NCBI RefSeq assembly: GCF_000178855.1
Contig: NZ_ADVG01000004.1
Location: 1,302,001-1,366,000 of the forward strand
Direction: 5' to 3'
From: Ktedonobacter racemifer DSM 44963
GTDB taxonomy: Bacteria > Chloroflexota > Ktedonobacteria > Ktedonobacterales > Ktedonobacteraceae
DNA: 64,000 nucleotides
Positions within the stretch are counted from its first letter, which is position 1. Every line of letters begins with the position of its first letter. This document shows positions 1 through 8,528 of the stretch, piece by piece. The position numbers and the translations under genes are program-made. The notes beneath the pieces are model-generated. The model was not told where the DNA came from and did no database searches. It saw only the letters and a program-made list of their open reading frames with translations.

Positions 1-50
1 TTCGGAATAAGATCGTAGTAGAAAATAGCTGCTGGAAAGACTCTTTTTTT

Positions 51-1481
51 ATGATTACAAAACCATCGTATGACGCGCTTATCATCGGCTCAGGACCCAA
101 CGGCCTCGCAGCCGCCATTACCATTGCGCGCACAGGTCGCTCGGTCCTCGTGCTTGAGGCCAAAGAACAGATCGGCGGCGGCGCCCGGTCAGCCGAACTC
201 ACCCTGCCTGGCTTTACGCACGATGTGTGCTCGGCAATCCACCCCATGGGGCTGGCCTCGCCATTCTTTCGCACCCTACCACTCGCTCGCTATGGCATCG
301 AGTGGATTCAGCCAGAATTTGCCCTGGCCCACCCGCTCGACCATGGGCAGGCGGCACTGGTGGCCCGTAGCCTGGAGGTGACCGCCGCCAGCCTGGGCGT
401 GGATGCCGTAGCGTATACCAAACTGATGCAACCACTTCTTGATAATTGGGAAAGCATCATCAACGCCTTTCTTGGACCATTGCGCCCGCAAACGATGCTG
501 CACCCATTCAAAATAGCGCACTTTGGCCTGGCGGCCTTGCGCTCAGCCAGCGGTCTGGTGCAAACTCAATTTAAAGGAGCGGCAGCTCGCGCGATCTTCG
601 CGGGCATGAGCGGCCATTCGATGCTCCCTCTCAATACGCCCTCCAGTGCGGCGGCGGGCATGATGTTGGGCCTCTTGGCCCACGCGGTGGGCTGGCCTAT
701 CCCACGTGGGGGGTCACACAAGATTGTTGACGCGCTCGCGGCCTACCTGCGCGACCTGGGTGGTGAAATTGTCACGGGCGTGGAGGTGAAATCGCTCGAC
801 ACGCTCCCCCCGGCGCGCGTCATCCTCTGCGATATCACCCCACGCCAACTTCTGCGCATCGCGGGAAGTCGTCTCTCCGGCCTCTATAAACGCCAATTGG
901 AGCATTATCGCTACGGTCCGGGCATCTTCAAGCTCGATCTCGCGCTCGACGGCCCCATTCCCTGGAGTGCTGACGCGTGCAGGAGAGCTGGTACGGTCCA
1001 TGTCGGTGGCACCTTCAACGAGATTGCCAGGAGCGAGCGCGCGATCTGGCGAGGGGAACATCCTGAGCGTCCATTTGCTCTACTCGCACAACAGAGCCTC
1101 TTTGATGAGACTCGTGCCCCCCAGGGCAAACACACAGTCTGGGCCTATTGCCATGTCCCCAATGGCTCAGATGTCGATATGGGTGAGCGCATCGAGGCAC
1201 AGATTGAGCGTTTCGCCCCTGGCTTTCGCGACCGCATCCTGGCTCGACATACCACCAATGCCATGGAAATGGAACGCTACAACGCCAACTATATTGGTGG
1301 GGATATTAACGGCGGCATGCAGGATCTCACGCAAATGTTCACCCGCCCAACCATCTCGCCAACGCCCTACTCCACCCCCGATAAGAGCCTCTATATCTGT
1401 TCCTCCTCCACACCGCCAGGAGGAGGTGTCCACGGTATGTGTGGCTACTTTGCCGCTCAGGCTGCCCTGCGTCACCTGTAG
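51..1481 (+). CDS. NAD(P)/FAD-dependent oxidoreductase, phytoene-desaturase-like
   Basis: This 476-aa protein is a flavin-dependent oxidoreductase of the amine-oxidase/phytoene-desaturase superfamily (carotenoid or PYROXD2-like branch). The N-terminus has the Rossmann dinucleotide motif GSGPNG at residues 13-18, followed by the acidic ribose-binding E36 and a GGGARS segment. The C-terminus has the second FAD-contacting motif, seen as GGGVHGMCGYFAAQAAL. Length fits a complete member. The ATG at 51 is preceded only by a weak GGAAAG about a dozen bases upstream. Its upstream neighbour lies outside the window, and about 240 bp of non-coding DNA follow before a transposon. The substrate cannot be read from sequence. 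Family confidence is high, specific function low. Confidence 0.85.
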   Translation: MITKPSYDALIIGSGPNGLAAAITIARTGRSVLVLEAKEQIGGGARSAELTLPGFTHDVCSAIHPMGLASPFFRTLPLARYGIEWIQPEFALAHPLDHGQAALVARSLEVTAASLGVDAVAYTKLMQPLLDNWESIINAFLGPLRPQTMLHPFKIAHFGLAALRSASGLVQTQFKGAAARAIFAGMSGHSMLPLNTPSSAAAGMMLGLLAHAVGWPIPRGGSHKIVDALAAYLRDLGGEIVTGVEVKSLDTLPPARVILCDITPRQLLRIAGSRLSGLYKRQLEHYRYGPGIFKLDLALDGPIPWSADACRRAGTVHVGGTFNEIARSERAIWRGEHPERPFALLAQQSLFDETRAPQGKHTVWAYCHVPNGSDVDMGERIEAQIERFAPGFRDRILARHTTNAMEMERYNANYIGGDINGGMQDLTQMFTRPTISPTPYSTPDKSLYICSSSTPPGGGVHGMCGYFAAQAALRHL

Positions 1482-1718
1482 GAAAACATCAATTGTGCGA
1501 GAGCTATCCCATATTCACCAGCAACCATATAGAGCAAATAGTGGTTTCCGTCTTCCTCATAAATAGCCGGATCACGCAATTGACGCACTCTCTGGGCAGC
1601 TAAACCACGCACTGAAGGCTCAAGTGGGAGGTCTATGCCCTCATAAGACAATTCTGAATGTTAGCCATGGGCTTACAGTATCTTAAAATGATGACGAATA
1701 TGCCTAGAAGTCATCCGT

Positions 1719-2747
1719 TCAGACGGCTAGCCGTCTAGGGAGAACTGCCGCTCCCGCTACTCCTCGCCCCACTTGCAAAGGGTCGGAGTTACTTTTGCGT
1801 AAGATGTTGTACGAGCCGTTGATATCGGCATGAATGAGGCGTCCATCCCTGGCACGATACCAACTGCGAGCCACACGCTTGCCTGAGAACACTGGCTTCT
1901 CAGCCGTGTTGGCTTCATACGTTGGGATGGGGTCGTCGTCCAGAAAACTGGCCTTGCTGGTGTAGCTTTCTTCTTGAAGGATGACCCTGATCCCAACCAG
2001 GTGCGCTTTGTAGGTCAACTGCTCAATGAAACGAGCATGAGGAAGCTGCACAAACTGCTGGTTGTTCCTGCATCCCATACTCACCTCTTGTTTCCACAAG
2101 GGATTCTTGCCAATCACCAGACGAGGCACAAAACCAGGTTTGTCGCTGGTAATGGCTGCGAGCACGTTGACGCCCACATCCACGGCTGCCCGAAGCTGCG
2201 GGTTGACCGCAGCCGGTTGGATCTCCTGCTCATAGACGACCTCCAGCATGTAGCCATCAGCGCGTGGAACGATGCGAACCTGCCGGATGGCTTCCCAGGT
2301 GATCTGAGTTGCTATCTCAATGGGAAGTCCTGATGGGACCAGCTTGCCTGTGCGCTTGAATACCCTCTTGCCCAGGGCTTTTTTCTCGTAGATGAGCAGG
2401 AAACGGCCCTTGGTCTTGTCTTGATAGCCAGGGATCTTGGGGCGTCCCGTGAAGGGAGAGGGGTCTTCGCGGTAAGCCTCCATCCCATCAAAAAAGCTGA
2501 CCCAGTTGTGGTGGAGCTGAATGAGGATGGCATTACTGACTTTGCGAGGGAGGGCACAATAGGCCTCGTGGTGTTTCAATCGATGGAAGATGGCAGCGTA
2601 GGGCAGGTAGGTTCCCTCGTGAATGAAGGCTTGTCGGATCTGGTAATTGGCCTGGTTATAGAGGTTCTTGGAGGCAAAGGCTGCTCGATCAATGACGGCA
2701 AAGCGTGCATCCTGATGACGAATGAGATGTCGTTCGACCAACTGCAC
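1719..2747 (-). CDS. tnpB: IS200/IS605-family TnpB with internal deletion
   Basis: This 342-aa protein is an RNA-guided nuclease of the TnpB (OrfB) family. The three RuvC-like acidic positions are recognisable: D in DVGVN (about residue 190), E in LQEESYTSKAS and D in HADINGSYN near the C-terminus. The sequence jumps directly from GFVPRLV to IGKNPLWKQEV. Relatives carry about 60 residues there (helical lid after RuvC-I), so the gene seems shortened in frame and may be inactive. No TnpA partner is adjacent. A short CCGACA/TGTCGG hairpin lies upstream at about 2766-2789. A fragment of a tyrosine recombinase sits just beyond, suggesting insertion into an older integrated element. Confidence 0.85.
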   Translation of the reverse strand: MQLVERHLIRHQDARFAVIDRAAFASKNLYNQANYQIRQAFIHEGTYLPYAAIFHRLKHHEAYCALPRKVSNAILIQLHHNWVSFFDGMEAYREDPSPFTGRPKIPGYQDKTKGRFLLIYEKKALGKRVFKRTGKLVPSGLPIEIATQITWEAIRQVRIVPRADGYMLEVVYEQEIQPAAVNPQLRAAVDVGVNVLAAITSDKPGFVPRLVIGKNPLWKQEVSMGCRNNQQFVQLPHARFIEQLTYKAHLVGIRVILQEESYTSKASFLDDDPIPTYEANTAEKPVFSGKRVARSWYRARDGRLIHADINGSYNILRKSNSDPLQVGRGVAGAAVLPRRLAV

Positions 2748-2880
2748 CTGGTGCCTCCTCCCTTTCCGACAACACGTCCTTCGTGTCGGTGAACCTCTCT
2801 TGGCGTTTCATGCAAGAACATTCTTTCTAACGAAACTCTACCAGAGATATCTCCAGTTGTCAATATCCGGCATGATTCCT

Positions 2881-3021
2881 TGGAAACGTTTATCACACCC
2901 CAAAGTAGTGCAGGAGATACTGGGTCATAGTAGCATAATAACTATCACCATGAATATTTACAGCCATGTTATGCCGTCAATGCATAGCGCAGCGATGGAA
3001 GACCTGAATACAAAGGTTTAA
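2881..3021 (+). pseudogene. Tyrosine recombinase (phage integrase) C-terminal remnant
   Basis: The frame reads LSHPKVVQEILGHSS followed by ITMNIYSHVMPSMHS. This is the conserved C-terminal box of tyrosine recombinases: the HPKVVQE-LGHSS segment with the catalytic His, then the YSHV segment containing the nucleophilic Tyr. The remaining roughly 250 residues of the enzyme are absent. The upstream DNA is the end of the TnpB element, which probably truncated or replaced the gene. It is a relic, not a functional recombinase, and marks a former integrative element here. Confidence 0.75.
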
Positions 3022-3226
3022 AACCGGGAACATTTGGGGTAAGGACATCTTTTTGGCCATTGGGTGTCAAATTGGGTGCAAGGTAAGATTATGGCTCAGT
3101 TTAACTCGGCTTCATGTGGCTTATAAGGCGATTTCATCGAGCTGGTTCGTTTGGAGCAGTACTCTATGCTAAAGAGAGAAACAATAACATAGAACATGTA
3201 CTGCCTTCAAAGGAGGTTTCAATCTT

Positions 3227-3853
3227 ATGCTCTCTCTACAAGTGCTCTTCCGTTTGAGTGGATTTGGCCTTATAAGTGCGTCCGGCCTGATTATTCTGGC
3301 TCACATCTGCCAGCTCTTGAGTGGGCAGAATGATATGCTGGCCCTGGCAGGTGGTCTCCTTCTGCTTGTGGGTGGACTCATAGTCTGTCTGTGCTTGCCC
3401 GCACTCTTCCTTCGGCAGGTGCCAGGCGTAGGAATTGGAGGGTTGATTGGCTTCATTGGCTTTAGCCTGGGGATGTTCCTTTTGAATATTGATGCCACTA
3501 TGCTCAACGTTTTTCTGGTTCCCTGGCTGGCAAATATGGACCCCAAGCTAGCTCAAGGACCTGATGGGTTGGGGGGACTCTTCCTGGTCAGCTCCCTGCT
3601 TCAACTGGTAGGAGGCATCATCTTCTGTCTCTCGAGCCTACGCACAGAAATTTTTCCTCGCTGGCCCGTTCTCTTGCTCCTGGCAACACTTCTCGTTCAA
3701 GCCATAGGAGGCACGCTTCAGGAAGCAGGCATTGTAACTCTCATTGCCTCACTTGTCTTTTATTGCGCACTTGTATGGATGAGCATGACACTCTTAAAGG
3801 CACCAGAAGCCTTTTCAGATAGGGAGGCTTCTTTTTCTGAGGCACGTGCCTGA
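3227..3853 (+). CDS. Multi-spanning membrane protein of unknown function
   Basis: This 208-aa protein is dominated by hydrophobic stretches: about six predicted membrane segments, near residues 9-29, 36-58, 63-85, 110-135, 145-160 and 165-185, with short loops. No catalytic motif or known family is recognised. The start is well supported by AAAGGAGG about ten bases before the ATG. It ends with a short charged tail (FSDREASFSEARA). A strong bidirectional hairpin separates it from the convergent MarR gene, so it is probably monocistronic. Confidence 0.7.
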   Translation: MLSLQVLFRLSGFGLISASGLIILAHICQLLSGQNDMLALAGGLLLLVGGLIVCLCLPALFLRQVPGVGIGGLIGFIGFSLGMFLLNIDATMLNVFLVPWLANMDPKLAQGPDGLGGLFLVSSLLQLVGGIIFCLSSLRTEIFPRWPVLLLLATLLVQAIGGTLQEAGIVTLIASLVFYCALVWMSMTLLKAPEAFSDREASFSEARA

Positions 3854-3859
3854 GTGTGT

Positions 3860-3909
3860 GAAAGCTAACATTGCTGGCGACCGTTTGGGCACCAGCAATG
3901 TTAGCTTTC
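3860..3909. terminator. Bidirectional 18-bp hairpin between convergent genes
   Basis: Arms 3860-3877 and 3892-3909 are perfectly complementary over 18 bp with a 14-nt loop. The hairpin lies exactly between the 3' ends of the membrane protein (+) and the MarR gene (-), with A- and T-rich outer ends. This is consistent with shared transcription termination. Confidence 0.75.
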
Positions 3910-4366
3910 ACTCCTTTATCTTCTCCAGGTAAGCCTCGACATTGAGACAGACCGCTTGCAGAGATGCCAGGATTGCCGGTAGGTCCTTGGGATCTATCAC
4001 GCCCAGGTGCTCCTGAATGCGCGCATCGTACTGCGTCTGCAAAGTATCCCGCAACTCACGCCCCTGGGGAGTAAGTGTGATCAGGATGACCCGGCGATCC
4101 CTGGCGTCCGCCGTACGTGCTACCAGGTGCAGGCGCTCCAGACGGTCTACAATACCCGTCACATTACTCTTGTCCGTAAATAGAACCCGACTCAAGTCTA
4201 CCATTGAACGGCCCCGCTGCTCATCCAGATGTTGCAGCGTCCAGTACTGACGCGTACTCAGGCCATAGGCTGCGAAGAACTGGCGATCACTATCATCCAA
4301 AAGAAAGAATGTTTTGATAAGCAGGTGATAAACACTTTGTTCATTTACTGCCTCCTTGCCAGGCAT
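3908..4366 (-). CDS. MarR-family transcriptional regulator
   Basis: This 152-aa winged-helix regulator has the MarR layout: an N-terminal dimerisation helix, LSTRQYWTLQHLDE, the recognition region SMVDLSRVLFTDKSNVTGIVDRLERL, and the wing DARDRRVILITLTPQGREL. The ATG at 4366 is preferred over the longer TTG-initiated frame because GGAGG sits eight bases before it. It lies 60 bp downstream of, and on the same strand as, an FAD dehydrogenase and is probably co-transcribed with it. It may respond to that enzyme's substrate (inference). The ligand is unknown. Confidence 0.88.
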   Translation of the reverse strand: MPGKEAVNEQSVYHLLIKTFFLLDDSDRQFFAAYGLSTRQYWTLQHLDEQRGRSMVDLSRVLFTDKSNVTGIVDRLERLHLVARTADARDRRVILITLTPQGRELRDTLQTQYDARIQEHLGVIDPKDLPAILASLQAVCLNVEAYLEKIKE

Positions 4367-4426
4367 ATGTATTACCTCCAACCGCTCCCTATTTTTGGAT
4401 CTCTCTTATAACGAAGCTGATATTGT

Positions 4427-6082
4427 TTACAACACGCTTTGCGCAACCGCCCGACCTGCGGTTCGGCCAGAGAAGATGCAGCCGCCAAGGAAGGTTCCCT
4501 CCAGAGCGCGGTAACCATGCACACCGCCTCCGCCAAAACCGGCCACTTCGCCCGCAGCGTAGAGGCCTGGTAGCGGCTCACCATTGGCCTGAAGCACACG
4601 ACCAGAGAGATCAGTCTCCAGCCCTCCTAGCGTCTTACGCGTGAGAATTGAGAGGCGCACGGCAATCAAGGGACCAGCCTTGGGGTCAAGGATGCGGTGC
4701 GGCTTCGCTACGCGGATAAACTTATCCACAGAATACGCACGTGCGCCACGGATAGCCGTGACCTGCAAGTCCTTGGCGAAGGGATTCGCAATCTGTCGAT
4801 CACGCTCTTTAATTTCACGTTCCAGCTCTGCCTCATCGATGAGGGTATTGCCAGTCAGCTCATTCATACCTTGTACGAGTTCTGGCAGCGTCGAGCGCAC
4901 AATGAAATCGACGCCGCGCTTTTTAAAGGCCTCGATTGGTGCGGGCGCTCCAGGTAGAACGCGGCTAAAGACGAGGGGGATACTGCGGCCAGTCAGGTCG
5001 GGATTCTGCTCAGAGCCAGAGAGAGCAAACTCGCGCTCAATGATGCGCTGGTTGAGCAAGAACCAGGAGTAATCATATCCACTGGTGGTGATATGTTGCA
5101 GAGATCCCAGCGTATCGAAGCCGGGGAAGAGTGGCACGGGTAGGCGGTGTCCGCGTGCATCTAGCCAGAGCGGAGAGGGTCCACTCAAAATACGAATAGC
5201 ATGGCGTGTCCAGATCGGCGCATAGTTGATAATACCCTCTGGATAATGCCACATACGATCAGGGTTGATAATGTGTCCGCCCTGCTGCTCAACTACCTCA
5301 AGCATGTGTCCATCCACATGATCGGGCACACCTGAGAGCATATTTTGCGGGGGTGGCCCCATACGCTGCGGCCAGTTGCGTCGTACCAGTTCATGGTTAG
5401 CACCAATGCCTCCCGAGGTGACAATCACCGCCTGCGCTCCGAAATCAAACTGGCCTACCACCTCCCGCGAACTGCGTTCACCCCGTTCGACATTACTGGC
5501 CTCAAGCACCTCGCCGTGCACGCCAGTCACCACGCCACCGCTGATAGCAAGCCCGGTAACGCGATGGCGGAAACAGAGGCGTATCAGCCCGCGCTTCTCC
5601 CCCTCGCGCACGCGTCGAATAAACGGTTCCAGTACCCCTGGACCTGTACCCCATGTGACATGGAAGCGCGGCACAGAGTTGCCGTGCCCACCTGCCAGGT
5701 AGCCGCCTCGCTCCGCCCATTGGACTATAGGAAAGAGGCGCAGGCCCTGAGCACGTAGCCAGGAGTATTTCTCGCCCGCCGCGAAATCAACATAGGCCCT
5801 GGCCCACTGCCTGGGCCAGTGATCCTCTTCGCGGTCGAAGCCCGCGCTCCCCATCCAATCCTGTAGCGCGAGTTCATGAGAATCGTGAATACCCATGCGC
5901 CGTTGCTCAGGCGAGTTGACGAAGAACAGGCCACCGAAGGACCAGAAAGCCTGCCCTCCAAAGGATGCCTCTGGCTCCTGCTCAAGGATGGTGACGCGTC
6001 GGCCCGCGTCGACAAGTTCCGCGGCCGCGACCAGGCCAGCCAGCCCGGCCCCGACGATGATTACATCAGCCTCATTGCTCAT
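4427..6082 (-). CDS. FAD-binding dehydrogenase (COG3573-like)
   Basis: This 551-aa flavoprotein resembles the fumarate reductase/3-ketosteroid dehydrogenase superfamily, in particular the predicted FAD-binding dehydrogenases of COG3573. It has the N-terminal GAGLAG at residues 11-16 and E35 for FAD, then the family-typical GGQAFWSFGGLFFVNSPEQRR. The C-terminal GLYAAGEVAGFGGGGVHGYR closes the FAD site. Length is normal for the family. The ATG start follows a GGGGGAAGAG-like purine run. It probably forms an operon with the downstream MarR gene. Likely role is oxidation of a steroid-like or other lipophilic substrate; the substrate itself is unknown. Confidence 0.85.
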   Translation of the reverse strand: MSNEADVIIVGAGLAGLVAAAELVDAGRRVTILEQEPEASFGGQAFWSFGGLFFVNSPEQRRMGIHDSHELALQDWMGSAGFDREEDHWPRQWARAYVDFAAGEKYSWLRAQGLRLFPIVQWAERGGYLAGGHGNSVPRFHVTWGTGPGVLEPFIRRVREGEKRGLIRLCFRHRVTGLAISGGVVTGVHGEVLEASNVERGERSSREVVGQFDFGAQAVIVTSGGIGANHELVRRNWPQRMGPPPQNMLSGVPDHVDGHMLEVVEQQGGHIINPDRMWHYPEGIINYAPIWTRHAIRILSGPSPLWLDARGHRLPVPLFPGFDTLGSLQHITTSGYDYSWFLLNQRIIEREFALSGSEQNPDLTGRSIPLVFSRVLPGAPAPIEAFKKRGVDFIVRSTLPELVQGMNELTGNTLIDEAELEREIKERDRQIANPFAKDLQVTAIRGARAYSVDKFIRVAKPHRILDPKAGPLIAVRLSILTRKTLGGLETDLSGRVLQANGEPLPGLYAAGEVAGFGGGGVHGYRALEGTFLGGCIFSGRTAGRAVAQSVL

Positions 6083-6180
6083 TGCTCTTCCCCCGTCTTT
6101 GAAATAATGTTGTGTAGAGATTGTATATAGATAAAGCTAGGAACGTCAAGTAACCGCCTTCGCGCCTGCGGCGCTCAGGG

Positions 6181-6234
6181 GTAAGGATATGTGGATGGAC
6201 GTGGGATTCGCCACATCCATCCACATATCCTTAC
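6181..6234. terminator. Long intergenic palindrome
   Basis: Arms 6181-6204 and 6211-6234 pair over 24 bp with one mismatch and a 6-nt loop. It lies between the 3' end of the LysR gene (-) and the 5' side of the FAD dehydrogenase (-). The left flank has a CGCGCCTGCGGCGCTCAGG segment related to other repeats in the window, and ACTCAAAGACTT follows. It is plausibly the LysR terminator. Confidence 0.6.
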
Positions 6235-6258
6235 TCAAAGACTTGCTATGCGGGCGCC

Positions 6259-7149
6259 TCAAGGCTGCATCAGTATCTGGCGTGTGATTTGTAAGAAGGC
6301 CTGAAGAGTGGGCGACAGCCATTTTTGTTTGTGCCAGATCATTTGAGTCACCAGGCAAATCGGCTCTCCGCTCCATGGAAGAACCACTAATCTCCCCTGG
6401 GAGATCTCAGTGGCAACTACAATAGCTGGCAGAACCGCGATTCCCATGCCCACCAGAGCACATTGTTTGATGGCCTCGACACTATCAAATTCCAGCATAG
6501 TCGCTGGTTGTACTCCTGCTGCATTTAACTGGTGCTGAAACTGCGTGCGATAGCTACAGCCTGCCTCTGTCAGCAGTATAGTTTCATCCTCCAGATCCGA
6601 GGGCGAAATAGCGGACCGTTGCGCGAAAGGGTGGTCGGGTGAAGCCACAAGGTAAATGGATTCGGGGAGAAGTGGCTCGGCTTGTAGCGCGGCGGCTGTG
6701 AGCGGTTCCTCCATAAGAAATGCCAGATCAACCTGGCCTTCAGTGACGAGACGGCGCAACGCGGAAAATGGGGTTGGGTAAAAGAGGAGTCTAACCTGTG
6801 GGTAAGAGAGACGGAACTGGTGAAGCACGGCGGGAAGGCAATAGGTGCAGAGTGTTTCGGTCGCGCCTATCGTCAGGGTACCGGTGCATTCCTGGGGTTC
6901 TGATACTGCCTGGCGCGCTTCTTCAGCTATCTTTAGTAATTGTTCAGCATAGGGAAGCAGGCGCTCTCCAGCATTCGTCAGCGTTATATGCCTGCCCAGC
7001 CGATCAAAAAGGCGAGCGCCCAATTCTGCCTCTAACGCTTGAATCTGCGCCGTAACCGTTGATTGAACATATCCCAGGCGTTGAGCTGCCTGATGAAAAT
7101 TTAAGGTCATGGCGAGAACGCGAAAGGTCGCAAGTTGACGAAGATCCAT
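6259..7149 (-). CDS. LysR-family transcriptional regulator
   Basis: This 296-aa LTTR has the N-terminal HTH (DLRQLATFRVLAMTLNFHQA through RLGYVQSTVTAQIQALE, residues 2-45) and the two-lobed substrate-binding domain (TLTIGATETLCTYCLPAVL onward). The start is the ATG at 7149, with GAGGG six bases upstream; the longer frame has an untypical N-terminus. It is divergent from an EamA-type exporter with a 120-bp shared regulatory region, the classic LTTR arrangement. It therefore probably controls that transporter and itself. The inducer is not predictable. Confidence 0.92.
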   Translation of the reverse strand: MDLRQLATFRVLAMTLNFHQAAQRLGYVQSTVTAQIQALEAELGARLFDRLGRHITLTNAGERLLPYAEQLLKIAEEARQAVSEPQECTGTLTIGATETLCTYCLPAVLHQFRLSYPQVRLLFYPTPFSALRRLVTEGQVDLAFLMEEPLTAAALQAEPLLPESIYLVASPDHPFAQRSAISPSDLEDETILLTEAGCSYRTQFQHQLNAAGVQPATMLEFDSVEAIKQCALVGMGIAVLPAIVVATEISQGRLVVLPWSGEPICLVTQMIWHKQKWLSPTLQAFLQITRQILMQP

Positions 7150-7269
7150 ACTTCCCTCTAAATGATCGAAATAGACGATCAATATAATCAAAATTAATCG
7201 TTGGACATGATTATATCGCGACACTTATAATGGGCGCAAGTATTAATGAGCATCAATGGAGGAACAGGT
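7150..7269. promoter_or_regulatory. Divergent LysR/EamA control region
   Basis: The region holds an ATCG-N7-CGAT inverted repeat at about 7164-7178 inside a T-N11-A context, the usual LTTR box pattern. Toward EamA there is a possible promoter: TTGGAC at 7201-7206 and TATAAT at 7226-7231 with a long 19-bp spacer. GGAGG precedes the EamA ATG. Confidence 0.5.
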
Positions 7270-8241
7270 ATGAAGTCAATACAAAAGCAACAGGCCACAG
7301 AAATACTTGCCCATGAAACGATTCCTGCACATAAAAGTCAAACACATTTGGGGAGAGGAACGCTACTAGCGCTCGTCATAACGATTTTCTGCTGGGCATC
7401 CTCATTTGTGGGCATTCGGGCTGGACTACATGGATATAGCCCAACCCATCTCGCACTGCTAAGATATCTCGTCGCCTCTCTTGTGCTTGCTCTCTATGCG
7501 AGTGTAAAGCGCATGCCACTCCCCCAATGGCGCGACTTACCAGGCCTGACACTTACCGGCGTTGTAGGGATCGCTTTCTACAATGTCGTGCTCAATACGG
7601 GCGAACTTAGCGTTTCTGCCGGGATCTCTAGCTTCCTGGTCAATACCGGACCCATTATCACCGCGTTACTGGCAATGGTCTTGCTTAAAGAGCGCTTGCG
7701 GCCCCTGGGATGGGGAGGAATTCTTCTGAGCATCACAGGGGTATCTATCATCACTTTGAGCACTGGCGAAGGCATACATCTCTCTGTTGGTGTGTTATTC
7801 GTTTTATTAGCGGCCCTGGCTCAGAGCCTCTATTTTGTCTGGCAAAAGCCCTATCTTGCACGTTACAGCGCGCTGCAATGTACGACCTATGCGATCTGGA
7901 CGGGCACGCTTGCGCTTCTGATCTTTTCCCCTGGACTCATACCAGAGATACAAGCGGCATCATGGTCTGAAACTACAGCCGTGGTCTACCTCGGAATCTT
8001 CCCAGCCGCCATTGGCTACGTGAGCTACGCTTATGCCCTGGCACGCATCCCTGCCACACGCGCCGCGAGCTTTCTATACCTGGTCCCCCCAGTGACGCTT
8101 GGCATTGCCTGGTTCTGGCTGGGAGAGTGGCCCACATGGCTTGCCCTGGTAGGAGGTGTAATCGCTATCTCAGGTGTGATCATCGTAAATGTCTTTGGCA
8201 AAACCCAGACCCGCAGAACCGATGGAGTGGACCCTTCCTAG
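7270..8241 (+). CDS. EamA-family (DMT superfamily) transporter
   Basis: This 323-aa inner-membrane exporter has ten predicted membrane helices arranged as two EamA repeats (about residues 30-165 and 175-310). Family signatures are FCWASSFVGIRAGL in helix 1, the second-repeat loop QKPYLARYSALQCTTYAIW, and the terminal GEWPTWLALVGGVIAISGVI. DMT proteins typically export amino acids, nucleosides or drugs; the substrate is unknown. The ATG at 7270 has GGAGG seven bases upstream and is preferred over 7246. It is divergent from a LysR regulator. The stop codon lies inside the loop of its own terminator hairpin. Confidence 0.9.
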   Translation: MKSIQKQQATEILAHETIPAHKSQTHLGRGTLLALVITIFCWASSFVGIRAGLHGYSPTHLALLRYLVASLVLALYASVKRMPLPQWRDLPGLTLTGVVGIAFYNVVLNTGELSVSAGISSFLVNTGPIITALLAMVLLKERLRPLGWGGILLSITGVSIITLSTGEGIHLSVGVLFVLLAALAQSLYFVWQKPYLARYSALQCTTYAIWTGTLALLIFSPGLIPEIQAASWSETTAVVYLGIFPAAIGYVSYAYALARIPATRAASFLYLVPPVTLGIAWFWLGEWPTWLALVGGVIAISGVIIVNVFGKTQTRRTDGVDPS

Positions 8242-8262
8242 CAGGTCCACTCCATCGGTTTT
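8218..8262 (+). terminator. Terminator overlapping the end of the EamA gene
   Basis: Arms 8218-8233 and 8244-8259 pair over 16 bp and are followed by a T-rich tail. The 5' arm lies within the last codons of the transporter and the stop codon is in the loop. Confidence 0.75.
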
Positions 8263-8373
8263 GCCTGCTTAGGAAGACTCTCTATGTCAAGTCAAAAAAC
8301 GGTCAATTTGAAACAAGGCAAAAATTGAGAACAGGAGGAAAAACGATGCTTTCAACACGGCATGAAGGAGTGT

Positions 8374-8435
8374 ACCACGCCGCTCAGGCGTGTCAAGCCG
8401 CTGCGCTTTCCTTGACACACCTGAGCTTGCGTGGT
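8374..8435. repeat. Large imperfect palindrome downstream of IS110 transposase
   Basis: ACCACGC...CTTGACAC-type arms (8374-8397 and about 8411-8435) pair almost completely. It lies in the non-coding 8242-8528 stretch, on the 3' side of the IS110 transposase. It may belong to the right end of the element and encode a structured RNA, or be a terminator. No gene is seen in this stretch. Confidence 0.5.
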
Positions 8436-8528
8436 CAAAAAAAGGCATGCCGAGTTGAAAGGCAAAAAACAGGCGCCTGTTTTGCCTGGGAGAAGGAGCG
8501 CTTCGCTCATCTGTGGTTGGTTGAGCAC

